Source of the DNA: Paenibacillus artemisiicola
GTDB lineage: Bacteria; Bacillota; Bacilli; Paenibacillales; Paenibacillaceae
Direction of reading: 5' to 3'
Assembly (NCBI RefSeq): GCF_017652985.1
Contig: NZ_JAGGDJ010000009.1
Span: forward strand, 62,001 to 126,000
DNA: 64,000 nt
The position numbers were made by a program, and so were the translations under genes. This document shows, in pieces, positions 34,963-43,032 of this stretch (its first letter is position 1; each line of letters opens with the position of its first letter). The notes beneath the pieces were generated by a model. It was not told where the DNA came from. It ran no database searches and saw only the letters and a list, made by a program, of their open reading frames with translations.

Positions 34963-35868
34963 TCAGACGGCTCCGATCGCGGCCTTGAGCGCTTCGACGT
35001 AGTCCGCCCCGAGCTTCGACAGCGTCATGCTGCGGTGGCTGATCCAGCCGACGTTGATCGTCTCCTCGCAGTCGAGCGGCACGGGAATGATTTCGTTCCC
35101 GTTCAGGTCGGAGCTCAGCACGCCCGTCGAAATCGTGTAGCCGTTCAGGCCGATCAGCAGGTTGAAGAGCGTCGCGCGGTCGTGGACGCGGATGCTTTTC
35201 TTATGCTCCAGCGTGCTGAGAATTTCCTCCGCGAAGTGGAACGAGTTGTATTCGCCTTGGTCGAACGACAGGTACGGGTACTGCTGCAGCTCCTCGATCG
35301 TGACGATCGGCTGCTTCGCGAGCGGATTGTGCACGCTGATGAAAATATGCGGCCGCGCCGTGAACAGGCTCGTGAACTGCAGCCCCGCTTCGTGGAGCAG
35401 CTTCCGGATCACTTTGCCGTTGAACTCGTTCACGTACAGGATGCCGATCTCCGAGCGCATCGTCTTGACATCCTCGATGATCTCGTGCGTCCTCGTCTCG
35501 CGCAGCGCCAGCTCGTACTCCTCCTGTCCGTGCTCCCGGACGAGGCTGACGAAGGCGTTCACCGCGAACGCGTAATGCTGCGTGGAGACCGAGAAATGCT
35601 GCGGCGACGGCTTGGCGTTCCGGTAACGGCTCTCCAGCAGCTCCGCCTGCTCGACCACCTGGCGGGCGTAGCCGAGAAACTCCGCGCCTTCCTTGGACAG
35701 CGAGATGCCCTTGTTCGAACGCTCGAAGACGGAGATGCCCATCTCCTCCTCCAATTCGCGGATCGCGTTCGACAGGCTGGGCTGCGAGATGAACAGCCGC
35801 TTGGCCGCCTCGTTGATGGAGCCGCGCGCCGCCACCTCGATCACGTATTTCAATTGCTGCAGCGTCAA
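34963..35868 (-). CDS. LysR-family regulator, likely of metE
   Basis: A 301-residue LysR-type regulator. The N-terminal helix-turn-helix reads LQQLKYVIEVAARGSINEAAK then ISQPSLSNAIRELE. The beginning and the FSVSTQHYAF segment resemble the MtaR/CmbR (MetR-like) regulators of sulfur amino acid genes. The TTG start at 35868 was chosen because GGGAGG lies eight bases before it and it begins exactly at the family N-terminus. The gene is directly upstream of metE, in the same direction, and the gap holds a MET-box-like operator. Confidence 0.85.
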   Translation of the reverse strand: MTLQQLKYVIEVAARGSINEAAKRLFISQPSLSNAIRELEEEMGISVFERSNKGISLSKEGAEFLGYARQVVEQAELLESRYRNAKPSPQHFSVSTQHYAFAVNAFVSLVREHGQEEYELALRETRTHEIIEDVKTMRSEIGILYVNEFNGKVIRKLLHEAGLQFTSLFTARPHIFISVHNPLAKQPIVTIEELQQYPYLSFDQGEYNSFHFAEEILSTLEHKKSIRVHDRATLFNLLIGLNGYTISTGVLSSDLNGNEIIPVPLDCEETINVGWISHRSMTLSKLGADYVEALKAAIGAV

Positions 35869-36415
35869 GGCTGCCACCTCCCGGACCGGTTTATTCGTGC
35901 AACCATCGTACCACATCCCGGGGGATCCCCGCCCGTCCCCGAATGCGGCGGCATGCAAAAACCGCGCGGAGCGGTCGCTCGCGCGCGGTAAATTTGGATG
36001 CACTGAAGGTGACTCCAGCGCCTACATGGGCGAAGTAGCGCACCGTTCTGACCCAAAAAAGTAACTCCATCACCTGCATGGGCGAGGAACAGCCCCGTTC
36101 TGGACCAAGAGGGTGATCCCCGCCCCTACATGGGCGAGGAATAGCCCCGTTCTGGACCAAGAAGAGGACTCCCTCACCTACATGAATTTGAAAACACCCC
36201 GTTCTGGACCAAGAGGGTGATCCCAGCCCCTACATGGGCGAGGAAACGCCCTAATCTAACCCAAGAAGGTAATCCCAGCTCCTACTTGAACTGGAAACGC
36301 TCCTTTCTAGCACAAGAGGGGGCTCCCATCACCTACAGAGCGGGGAACACCCCGGCCCCGGCCCCGGACCCGGTCAGAACCGAGCTTACCCGCGGTCTTC
36401 GCCTTAAGGCGCGAG
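35869..36415. other. Intergenic region dominated by a repeat array
   Basis: No gene is supported between the LysR start and the penicillin-binding protein stop. Most of it is the 52-bp tandem array at 36006-36356. I see no other terminator for the leftward penicillin-binding protein gene. Confidence 0.5.
36006..36356. repeat. Seven degenerate 52-bp tandem repeats
   Basis: Units start at 36006, 36058, 36110, 36162, 36214, 36266 and 36317. Five of the six steps are exactly 52 bp and the last is 51. A core is AGGGTGATCCCAGCCCCTAC followed by ATGGGCGAGGAA; GCCC and GGGC in it can pair. Since 52 is not a multiple of three and the frames are interrupted, the array is not coding. Units differ widely in sequence but not in length. 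Confidence 0.85.
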
Positions 36416-38581
36416 TCAATCGTCCCCGCGATGTCCTTTGCCTTTGTCGTGATCTTTGCCGTGCTTCGGGCCGTCCGGCTTGTCGTCCTTCTTGGGCGGG
36501 TTCGGTTTGTCGTCCTCGTTCCCTTTCCCGTGCCCTTTTCCCGGCTTATCCGGCTTATCCGGCTTGTCGTCGTCCTCGTTGTTGCCCGGCTCGTCGTGCT
36601 TCTTCCCCGGTTTGGACGAAGGCGGCGGCGCCGGGAAGTCCATGACCTTCTCGTCCGCCAGCGCCGCGCCCATCAGCTTCTGGAATACCGCGGCGGCCGC
36701 CTTCGACGTCGTCGTCAAATAATGGCTCGCGTCCGTATGATCGTACCCGAGCCAGACCGCTCCGACGAGCTGCGGCGTGTACCCGACGAACCAATTGTCC
36801 TTGATCCCGTCCCCGCCGGTGCCCGGCATCTCCGTCGTCCCCGTCTTGCCCGCGACCGGCCGGTCCCCGAGCGAGGCCAGCTCGCCGGTGCCTTCCCGGA
36901 CGACGCCCTGCAGCACGGACGTCATCGTCCGGGCGACCTCGGGTTCCGTCACGCGGATGCCGGCGTCCGCGGGCGCGGGCGCTTCGGCCACGAGCGCGCC
37001 GTCGGCGGATTCGATGCGGGCGATCGCATGGGCCGGCATCCGCGTCCCGTCGTTCGCGAAGACGCCGAACGCCTCGGCCATCTGAAGCGGCGACACGCCC
37101 TCCTGCAGACCGCCGAGCGCCAGGCCGAGCGTGCGGTCGGCATCCGTCAGCGGGATGCCGAACCGCTTCGCCGCGTCCATGCCCGCGTCGATGCCCATCT
37201 CGTTCAGGAGCTCGACGGCGGGGATGTTGTAGGAATTGATGACGGCGTCGTAGATGGACACCTCGCCGTGATAGCCGCCTCCGGCGTTCTTGGGCCGATA
37301 GCCGCCGAAATCGACCGGTTCGTCCATCAGCCGGTCCTCCGGCGTGTATCCCCGCTCGAACGCAGGCGTGTAGACCGCGATCGGCTTCATCGCCGATCCG
37401 GGCTGGCGCTTCAGCTGCACCGCGCGGTTGAAGCCGCGGAACGGCTGCTTGCCCCGGCCGCCCACGAGCGCCTTGATGCCCCCGTCGCGCGGATCGACGA
37501 GCGCCGCCCCGCTCTGGATCAGCTGGTCCGCCGAGCTCGCGGGGAAGGCCGAATCGTCGGCGTACACCCGCTCGGCGGCCTCCTGCATCTTCGTGTCCAG
37601 CGTCGTGTAGATGCGAAGTCCGCCGTGCAGCACGTCATTCTCCGACAAGCCGTACTGCGCGGACGCCTCGCGAATAAGCGCGTCGACGTAATACGGGTAC
37701 TTCATCGCCTCGTGGGTGCCGGATTCGGACGTCCGGAGCTTGATCGGCGCGCGGAGCGCCGCGGCATACGCCGGCGCATCGATCTTGCCCTGGTCCTTCA
37801 TCAGCTGCAGCGCCGTGTCGCGCCGCTCTTTGGCGGCCTCGGGATGCTTGACGGGCGACAGCGCCGACGGCGCGCGGATGATGCCCGCGAGCAGGGCCGA
37901 CTCGGACAGCGTCAGCTCCTTGACCGGCTTGCCGAAATAAATATCCGCCGCCCGTTTGATACCCCAAGCCCCTTCGCCGAAATAAATCTGATTCAGATAC
38001 ATGTCCATGATCTGCTGCTTGTCGTAATTCTCCTCGATCTTCTGGGCCAGCAGCACTTCCTTCCATTTGCGCGTCCACGTCCGTTCCTGCGACAGGAAGA
38101 CGTTTTTGGCCAGCTGCTGCGTGATCGTGCTGCCGCCCTGCACGGTTTTGCCGCTCGTCAGATTGACCGCGAGCGCGCGCCCGATCCCCCAGACATCCGT
38201 GCCGCCGTGATCGAAAAACCGCTTATCTTCCACCGCGACCACCGCATCGATCAAGTGCTGCGGCAGATCGGCGTAATCCACGGGCTCGATCGTACCAAGC
38301 GCGATGCGGGTCGCCTCCTTTCCGCTATCGTCGTAAATGATCGTCGGCGCCGGCAGCGGCTTCTCCAGCAGGGCGATATCCTGCCCGGCCACCAGCACGC
38401 GAAACGCCGTCCATCCGCCGGCGGCGAGCAGTACGCTCCCGCCGACGAGCGCGATCAAGGCCGCGCGCCACGGAAATCTTCGCCTTCGATGCGAAGTCTT
38501 CTTCTTCGATCGATTATTCAAGTTCGGCTGTTGCTTCGACGGTTGCTGCCCGCCTACATTCGGTTCATGATCCGATTCCAT
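36416..38581 (-). CDS. Class A penicillin-binding protein (PBP1A-like)
   Basis: A 721-residue bifunctional peptidoglycan synthase. A cytoplasmic basic region (24-38) precedes one membrane helix (about 38-60). The GT51 glycosyltransferase domain has the catalytic Glu118 in EDKRFFDHGG and GGSTITQQLAKN (149-160). The transpeptidase domain has Ser396 in SAMK, SYN (450-452) and KTG (579-581). A disordered tail of about 70 residues (from 650) is rich in Lys, Asp, Pro and Gly. The sequence has all key motifs, so it should polymerise and cross-link peptidoglycan at the outer face of the membrane. Confidence 0.96.
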   Translation of the reverse strand: MESDHEPNVGGQQPSKQQPNLNNRSKKKTSHRRRRFPWRAALIALVGGSVLLAAGGWTAFRVLVAGQDIALLEKPLPAPTIIYDDSGKEATRIALGTIEPVDYADLPQHLIDAVVAVEDKRFFDHGGTDVWGIGRALAVNLTSGKTVQGGSTITQQLAKNVFLSQERTWTRKWKEVLLAQKIEENYDKQQIMDMYLNQIYFGEGAWGIKRAADIYFGKPVKELTLSESALLAGIIRAPSALSPVKHPEAAKERRDTALQLMKDQGKIDAPAYAAALRAPIKLRTSESGTHEAMKYPYYVDALIREASAQYGLSENDVLHGGLRIYTTLDTKMQEAAERVYADDSAFPASSADQLIQSGAALVDPRDGGIKALVGGRGKQPFRGFNRAVQLKRQPGSAMKPIAVYTPAFERGYTPEDRLMDEPVDFGGYRPKNAGGGYHGEVSIYDAVINSYNIPAVELLNEMGIDAGMDAAKRFGIPLTDADRTLGLALGGLQEGVSPLQMAEAFGVFANDGTRMPAHAIARIESADGALVAEAPAPADAGIRVTEPEVARTMTSVLQGVVREGTGELASLGDRPVAGKTGTTEMPGTGGDGIKDNWFVGYTPQLVGAVWLGYDHTDASHYLTTTSKAAAAVFQKLMGAALADEKVMDFPAPPPSSKPGKKHDEPGNNEDDDKPDKPDKPGKGHGKGNEDDKPNPPKKDDKPDGPKHGKDHDKGKGHRGDD

Positions 38582-38740
38582 GCCTCTTCCCCCAAATTCA
38601 TGTTGCTTTCTCTACCTTCGTCATACACAAACCTTCGCAAGACGAAACGTTTTTCGGTACGTTGGTCCTAGTCAGCTTGGCGCCGAGCCGGCAGAAGGAA
38701 CCGAGCGGCGCGGCCCGCAAAGGATTCCGCAGCCGAAAAA

Positions 38741-38767
38741 ACCGGCCGCGGGCGAGCCCGGGCCGGT
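38741..38767 (-). terminator. Terminator of MFS gene
   Basis: ACCGGCC and GGCCGGT with inner CGGG/CCCG pairing form a stem with one bulge. Six T follow on the minus strand. It lies just past the MFS transporter stop. Confidence 0.7.
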
Positions 38768-38780
38768 CGTTCGGCTGCCG

Positions 38781-39980
38781 TCACGCCGACGGCACCCGCT
38801 GCAGTTTTCGATACACCTTCACGTACACCCAGACGGCATTCGCGAGCAGCAGCGCGCTCGTGAGGTAGAACACGTACCGGATGCCGAACCACGCCGCGGC
38901 CTGCCCGCCGAGCACCGCGCCGCCGAACGCGCCGAGATACATGGCGGACATGTTGAAGCCGAATACGCGGCCCGTCAGCGACGGCGGCGTGATTTTCTTG
39001 ACGAGGACGTTCACCGACGGCGCCAGGCCGGCGGACGCCAGACCGAACAAGAACCGGAGCGCCATGAGCTGCCACGGACTCGTCGCGAACGCCTGCGGGA
39101 TGAAGAGGAGGCCGGCCGCCGCCAACGCGAACAAGATGACTTTATGCGCGCCGACCTTGTCGGACAGCTTGCCGAGCCGCGGCGCGGCGATGATGTTGGC
39201 CAGCCCCGAAGCCGAGAACGTGATGCCGGCGATCAAGGCGACGTGGCTGCCCCCGCCGGACAGATGGTTCACGTACACGGTCAGGATCGGCTCCACGGAA
39301 TAGAGCGCCACGGTGAGGACGAAGAACGTCGCGAACAGCGTAAGCGTCAAGCTCTTCTCCGGGACGGCGCGCCACGCCTCGCGAATGCTCTGCGCCTTCT
39401 TGCTTTGGCGAACGAAGGTTTCCTTCACGAACAGCAGCGTCGTGACGAACGCGACCATCATGAAGCCGCCGGTAATGTAGAACACGTTCTGCAGCCCGAA
39501 ATTTTCCCCGATGAAGCCGCCGATCGTCGGCCCGAGCAGCGAGCCCGAGACGTTGGCCGTGGACAGCGTCCCGAGCGCCCAGCCGGAATGCTCCTTGTCC
39601 GTCTGCGTCGCGATCAGGGTGGTGCAGGCCGTGCCGTAGCCGGTAATGACGCCCTGCAGCAGCCGCAGCCCGACGAGCTCGTAGACGTTGTGCGCGAACC
39701 CCATGCAGAACACGACGATCGCCATGCCGAGGCTCGCCCGCAGCAGAATCGGCTTGCGTCCGTATTTGTCCGCGGCGAGTCCCCAGATCGGCGAGAAGAT
39801 CGCGGAAATCACGAACGTGACGCCGAACGCGAGACCGGAATATTGCGCGATCGCGTCGGGATCGTCGACGCCGAGATGCTTGATGTAGAGCGGCAGCACC
39901 GGCGCGAGCTGGCTCATGCCCACGCCCGTGACGAACATGCCGAACCAGCACACGAACAGATTTCTTTTCCAAATCGGCAT
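38781..39980 (-). CDS. MFS drug-efflux-type transporter
   Basis: A 399-residue twelve-helix major facilitator of the DHA1 drug-proton antiporter type. The loop 2-3 motif is GLAADKYGRKPILLRAS (motif A), and motif C is present in helix 5 (GSLLGPTIGGFIG). The start was moved to the second ATG (39980) because AAGAAGG is then at normal spacing. It lies 47 bp downstream of the isochorismatase-fold gene and should be co-transcribed with it. A TetR gene diverges from this pair, the usual arrangement for induced efflux. The substrate is unknown. Confidence 0.9.
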   Translation of the reverse strand: MPIWKRNLFVCWFGMFVTGVGMSQLAPVLPLYIKHLGVDDPDAIAQYSGLAFGVTFVISAIFSPIWGLAADKYGRKPILLRASLGMAIVVFCMGFAHNVYELVGLRLLQGVITGYGTACTTLIATQTDKEHSGWALGTLSTANVSGSLLGPTIGGFIGENFGLQNVFYITGGFMMVAFVTTLLFVKETFVRQSKKAQSIREAWRAVPEKSLTLTLFATFFVLTVALYSVEPILTVYVNHLSGGGSHVALIAGITFSASGLANIIAAPRLGKLSDKVGAHKVILFALAAAGLLFIPQAFATSPWQLMALRFLFGLASAGLAPSVNVLVKKITPPSLTGRVFGFNMSAMYLGAFGGAVLGGQAAAWFGIRYVFYLTSALLLANAVWVYVKVYRKLQRVPSA

Positions 39981-40027
39981 TGCCATGCGCCTTCTTTGCT
40001 AGTCAGGATGATTGCGAATGCGAACGA

Positions 40028-40597
40028 TCAACCCAGCGCGTCGATCCAGGCGCCGGCGGTCATCACGTCCGCCTGGCGCGGGAATACTTTCTCGGTCATC
40101 ACGCGATGCACCTCGGGATCCAGATCGAGGCACGCGTCCGCCAGCACCTTGACGGCGAAGTCCTTGTCCGCCGCTTCCCGCAGCGTCGACAGCACGACGC
40201 CGCTCGTCGAGATGCCGGTCAGCACGAGCGTATCGATGCCGCGCGCGCGGAGCAGGACGTCGAGATCGCTGCCCGCGAACGCGCTGACGCGCCGCTTCGT
40301 CACGACCGGCTCGTGGGGCAGCGGCTGGACGAAGGCATGAATTTGCGTCGCCTCGTCCGTCTCGCTCATGCCGCCGTAGCCTGCCAGCGCCGAGAAGCTC
40401 TTGTTCCGCGGGCTGATCTCGGCATACCCTTCGCGGAACGCGACCCGGACGTAGATGACCGGAATTTCCTTCGCCCGCGCGGCTTCGACGGCCTGCCGGA
40501 ACGGATGGAGCAGCTCTTCCTTGTCCGCGAATCGCGATACGATGCCGTTCTGCAAATCCATCACGAGCAAAGCGGTTGTCGATAACGGTAGTGTCAT
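40028..40597 (-). CDS. Isochorismatase-fold protein lacking the catalytic cysteine
   Basis: A 189-residue member of the isochorismatase/cysteine-hydrolase superfamily. Asp14 (VMDLQN) and Lys101 of the triad are present. The usual nucleophile position in the TGxxTxxCV motif is Val134 (TGISTSGVVLST). True isochorismatases such as EntB also lack Cys there, and a group of uncharacterised relatives shares the TSGVV form. It may therefore hydrolyse by another route or bind a ligand. It is the first gene of the operon with the MFS transporter and shares its operator region with a TetR gene. Confidence 0.88.
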   Translation of the reverse strand: MTLPLSTTALLVMDLQNGIVSRFADKEELLHPFRQAVEAARAKEIPVIYVRVAFREGYAEISPRNKSFSALAGYGGMSETDEATQIHAFVQPLPHEPVVTKRRVSAFAGSDLDVLLRARGIDTLVLTGISTSGVVLSTLREAADKDFAVKVLADACLDLDPEVHRVMTEKVFPRQADVMTAGAWIDALG

Positions 40598-40636
40598 GCG
40601 TTGTGCACGCTCCTTCTTTCATGGTATGATCGCCTT

Positions 40637-40687
40637 AAACGGAGATCTCTCCGCTTAATAGTAAACAGAGACCTCTCCGTTTGTCAA
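40637..40687. promoter_or_regulatory. Promoter with two TetR-type operators
   Basis: On the minus strand TTGACA (40682-40687) and TACTAT (40658-40663) are 18 bp apart. Two near-palindromic 20-bp sites, AAACGGAGATCTCTCCGCTT (40637-40656) and AAACAGAGACCTCTCCGTTT (40663-40682), flank the -10 box. They start 26 bp apart. The TetR gene at 40730 is the likely repressor. Confidence 0.65.
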
Positions 40688-40729
40688 CGAAAGACGATGC
40701 TCCTCTAGAGCCAAAGGACGTGAAGCCGC

Positions 40730-41365
40730 ATGAACGACGCGCAGGACAACCCGAGTCCGAATCCGAACCCGGCCCGGGCCGAACGCCGCGACGCCGCCGA
40801 GAACCGCCAGCGGATCCTGAACGCGGCGCAGAAGCTCTTCGAGCTGCAGGGCGTCGGGCAGGTCAGCATGAACCAGATCGCCCAGGAGGCGCAGATCGGC
40901 CCCGGCACGCTCTATCGCCGCTACCGCAACAAGAGCGAGCTGTGCCTCGATCTCATCAAGGACCAGCTGGTCCTCTTGTTCGACGATATCGACGCCTACT
41001 TGGAGGCGAACCGGCAGGAGCCGCCGAGCCGCCGTTTGCGCGAGGTGATCGCCCTGTTCCTCCGGTTCCGCGAGAAGAAGGCGCAGCTGCTGACCGGCGT
41101 CGAGGACGGCGGCGCGCCCGGCCGGACCCGGCCGCGCTCGCAAAGCCCGGTCTACGAGGAGCTGCACCGCCAATTCGCCGGCTTGTTCGACGAGCTGGCC
41201 GCGGCCGACGGCCGGTCGGGTCCCCGGCCCGACAGCGTCTTCAAGGCGGATATTCTGCTGACCGCCCTGACCCGCGACGCCTATCTGTTTCAGCGGGACG
41301 AACGCGGTTACGCGCCGGAAGACATTCTGAATCAGCTCTGCCTGATCTTCCTCCCCGCCGAATGA
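40730..41365 (+). CDS. TetR-family regulator
   Basis: A 211-residue TetR-type regulator. The N-terminal tail is Pro/Asn-rich, then the helix-turn-helix lies at about 22-68 (ILNAAQKLFELQGVGQVSMNQ to GTLYRRYRNKSELCLDLI). The C-terminal ligand domain is not assigned to a subfamily. It diverges from the isochorismatase-fold and MFS genes across two palindromic operators, so it is the probable repressor of both directions. Confidence 0.9.
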   Translation: MNDAQDNPSPNPNPARAERRDAAENRQRILNAAQKLFELQGVGQVSMNQIAQEAQIGPGTLYRRYRNKSELCLDLIKDQLVLLFDDIDAYLEANRQEPPSRRLREVIALFLRFREKKAQLLTGVEDGGAPGRTRPRSQSPVYEELHRQFAGLFDELAAADGRSGPRPDSVFKADILLTALTRDAYLFQRDERGYAPEDILNQLCLIFLPAE

Positions 41366-41379
41366 CGCCGCCGCGAACG

Positions 41380-41424
41380 AAAAAGCTGCCCGGACCGGCA
41401 ACGGATTGCCGCGGGCAGCTTTTT
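41380..41424 (+). terminator. Terminator of TetR gene
   Basis: Thirteen-bp arms AAAAAGCTGCCCG and CGGGCAGCTTTTT surround a 19-base loop and end in T. A run of GGTTTC-like repeats follows at 41425-41460. Confidence 0.85.
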
Positions 41425-41519
41425 GGTTTCGGTTTCGGTCTCGGTTTCGGTTACGAGTTTCGGCTACGATTGCGCGATCCTGCGATACGAACCGCAGGAA
41501 TCGCAGTCGCCGGCTCCGA

Positions 41520-41885
41520 TCAATCGAACAGGTCGCCGAACACGTCCAGGACGGACTTTTTCTTTTTCTTGTGAGGAGGGCCGTAGCCGCCGTGCTTGTC
41601 GTAGCCTTGGCCGTAATTCGGATTACCGTAGCCTTGCTGCTGGCCGGAAGCCGGCGGCGGATAGCCGCCTGGCGCCCGGCGCCGGCGGTCGTCGTCGTCA
41701 TCGTCGTCGTCGTCGCGGTAATGCCATTGATTGTAGGCGTCCCGCGCTTCGCGGACGTCGCCCATCAGCTTGTCCAGCTCTCCGCGATCCAGCCATACGC
41801 CCTTGCAGCTCGGGCACACGTCGATCAGAATGCCGTTCTTTTCCACTTCCCGCATCCGGGAGTCGTTGCAAACCGGGCAATTCAT
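41520..41885 (-). CDS. TFIIB-type zinc-ribbon protein
   Basis: A 121-residue soluble protein. The N-terminus is a zf-TFIIB-like ribbon with Cys3 and Cys6, Cys24 and Cys27 (CPSCKGVWLDRGELDKL). Residues 58-66 are nine consecutive Asp, followed by four Arg and a Gly/Tyr/Pro/Gln-rich stretch; the C-terminus has five Lys then SVLDVFGDLFD. Such low-complexity charged segments suggest binding to nucleic acid or protein, but the function of the family is not known. The ATG follows AAGGAGG. Confidence 0.85.
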   Translation of the reverse strand: MNCPVCNDSRMREVEKNGILIDVCPSCKGVWLDRGELDKLMGDVREARDAYNQWHYRDDDDDDDDDRRRRAPGGYPPPASGQQQGYGNPNYGQGYDKHGGYGPPHKKKKKSVLDVFGDLFD

Positions 41886-42048
41886 CCGTAATCGCCTCCT
41901 TCGCGTATTCCCCGTTCCATACGTTCGGGAGCGCGTTTGGTTTCGGATCGGCTGTAAGCGATTCCGGAAAAGGGCCGGCGCCGCGCCGGAGACGAACCGC
42001 GGCCGGAGGCGGGATTCGTCTTCCGGGCGCCCCGGCCGGCCGCGCGGG

Positions 42049-43032
42049 TCAGACCCGCGGATCCGGAAGCGAACGGACGGCCAAGCCCGCCAGGAAGCTC
42101 AGCATGAATTGAACCGCGAGCCGCGACGTGACGTTGCGGACGTCGACCGTCGGATCCATGCAGACGAAATCGATGCCGGCCACCTGCGGGCAGGCGCCCA
42201 GCCGGTGCAGCGCGTCCATCGCGTCCCACGGGTCCAGGCCGCCCGTCCCGACGGCCGGGCAGCCGGGCGCGTACGCCTGATCGATGACGTCGACGTCGAA
42301 GCTGACGTAGACGGCCTCGGTCCCGTCGCGGGCGATCGCGAGCGCTTGATCCAGCGCCGGCCCGATCCCCGCGCGCCGCACGTCCCGCGCGGAGAAGACG
42401 GCGACGCCGTTGGCCAGCACGTAATCGTGGTACGGCTTCGCGTTCATGAACCCGCGGATGCCGATCTGCGCGACGTTGCGGCCTTCGGCGAGCCCCGACT
42501 CCAGGATGCCGCGGAACGGCGTGCCGTTCGTGACGCCGCCGTCCTCGAAATTGCGCACGTCGTGATGCGCGTCGAAGTGGACGATCCCGATCCGCTTGCC
42601 CGGGTACCGGCCGGCGAACGCGGCGACCGACGGGAGACTAACGGAATGGTCGCCGCCGATCACGACGGGCACGATGTCCGGCTGCGCGGCATAGATCGCG
42701 CGCAGGCTCGCCTCGATGCGCCGCCGGCATTCCGCCATGTCCGTCGCGTGCATCCGGATGTCGCCGAGATCGCGGACGGCCATGTCCTGCAGGTCCACGC
42801 CGTAGTCCAGGGAATACGTCGTGAACGACTTGAAGGCCGCCCGGACCGCCGCCGGCGCGACGGACGCGCCGGAGACCGACAGCGACGGCTTCGAGAGCGG
42901 CACGCCGACGATCCCCGCCCGCAGCGGCTCCCTGCAGTCCCATTGGCGAATCCAGTGCGCGACCTTCGTCTCCATTCGGTCCTTGAACGCCGCCAGCTCG
43001 GGCGCGGCCAAATACGGGATTTCCTCCGTCAT
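42049..43032 (-). CDS. hutG: Formimidoylglutamase
   Basis: A 327-residue arginase-superfamily enzyme that hydrolyses N-formimidoyl-L-glutamate to glutamate and formamide, the last step of histidine utilisation. The manganese ligands are His129 (GGDHS), Asp154, His156 and Asp158 (DAHHD), and Asp246 and Asp248 (SFDVDVID). The ATG overlaps the hutI stop by 4 bp. It is the last gene of hutH-U-I-G, the same order as in B. subtilis. The hutG name rests on this context; by fold alone agmatinase is possible. Confidence 0.93.
   Translation of the reverse strand: MTEEIPYLAAPELAAFKDRMETKVAHWIRQWDCREPLRAGIVGVPLSKPSLSVSGASVAPAAVRAAFKSFTTYSLDYGVDLQDMAVRDLGDIRMHATDMAECRRRIEASLRAIYAAQPDIVPVVIGGDHSVSLPSVAAFAGRYPGKRIGIVHFDAHHDVRNFEDGGVTNGTPFRGILESGLAEGRNVAQIGIRGFMNAKPYHDYVLANGVAVFSARDVRRAGIGPALDQALAIARDGTEAVYVSFDVDVIDQAYAPGCPAVGTGGLDPWDAMDALHRLGACPQVAGIDFVCMDPTVDVRNVTSRLAVQFMLSFLAGLAVRSLPDPRV

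Noticed and set aside
35891-36160. Protein frame through the 52-bp repeats
   Set aside because: 52 is not a multiple of three, the frame is broken in later units, and there is no ribosome binding site.
36006-36356. CRISPR array
   Set aside because: The units are contiguous and degenerate with no unique spacers, and no cas genes are present.
42043-42059. Terminator of hutG
   Set aside because: A 7-bp hairpin overlaps the stop codon but has no T-tract, so it was not annotated.
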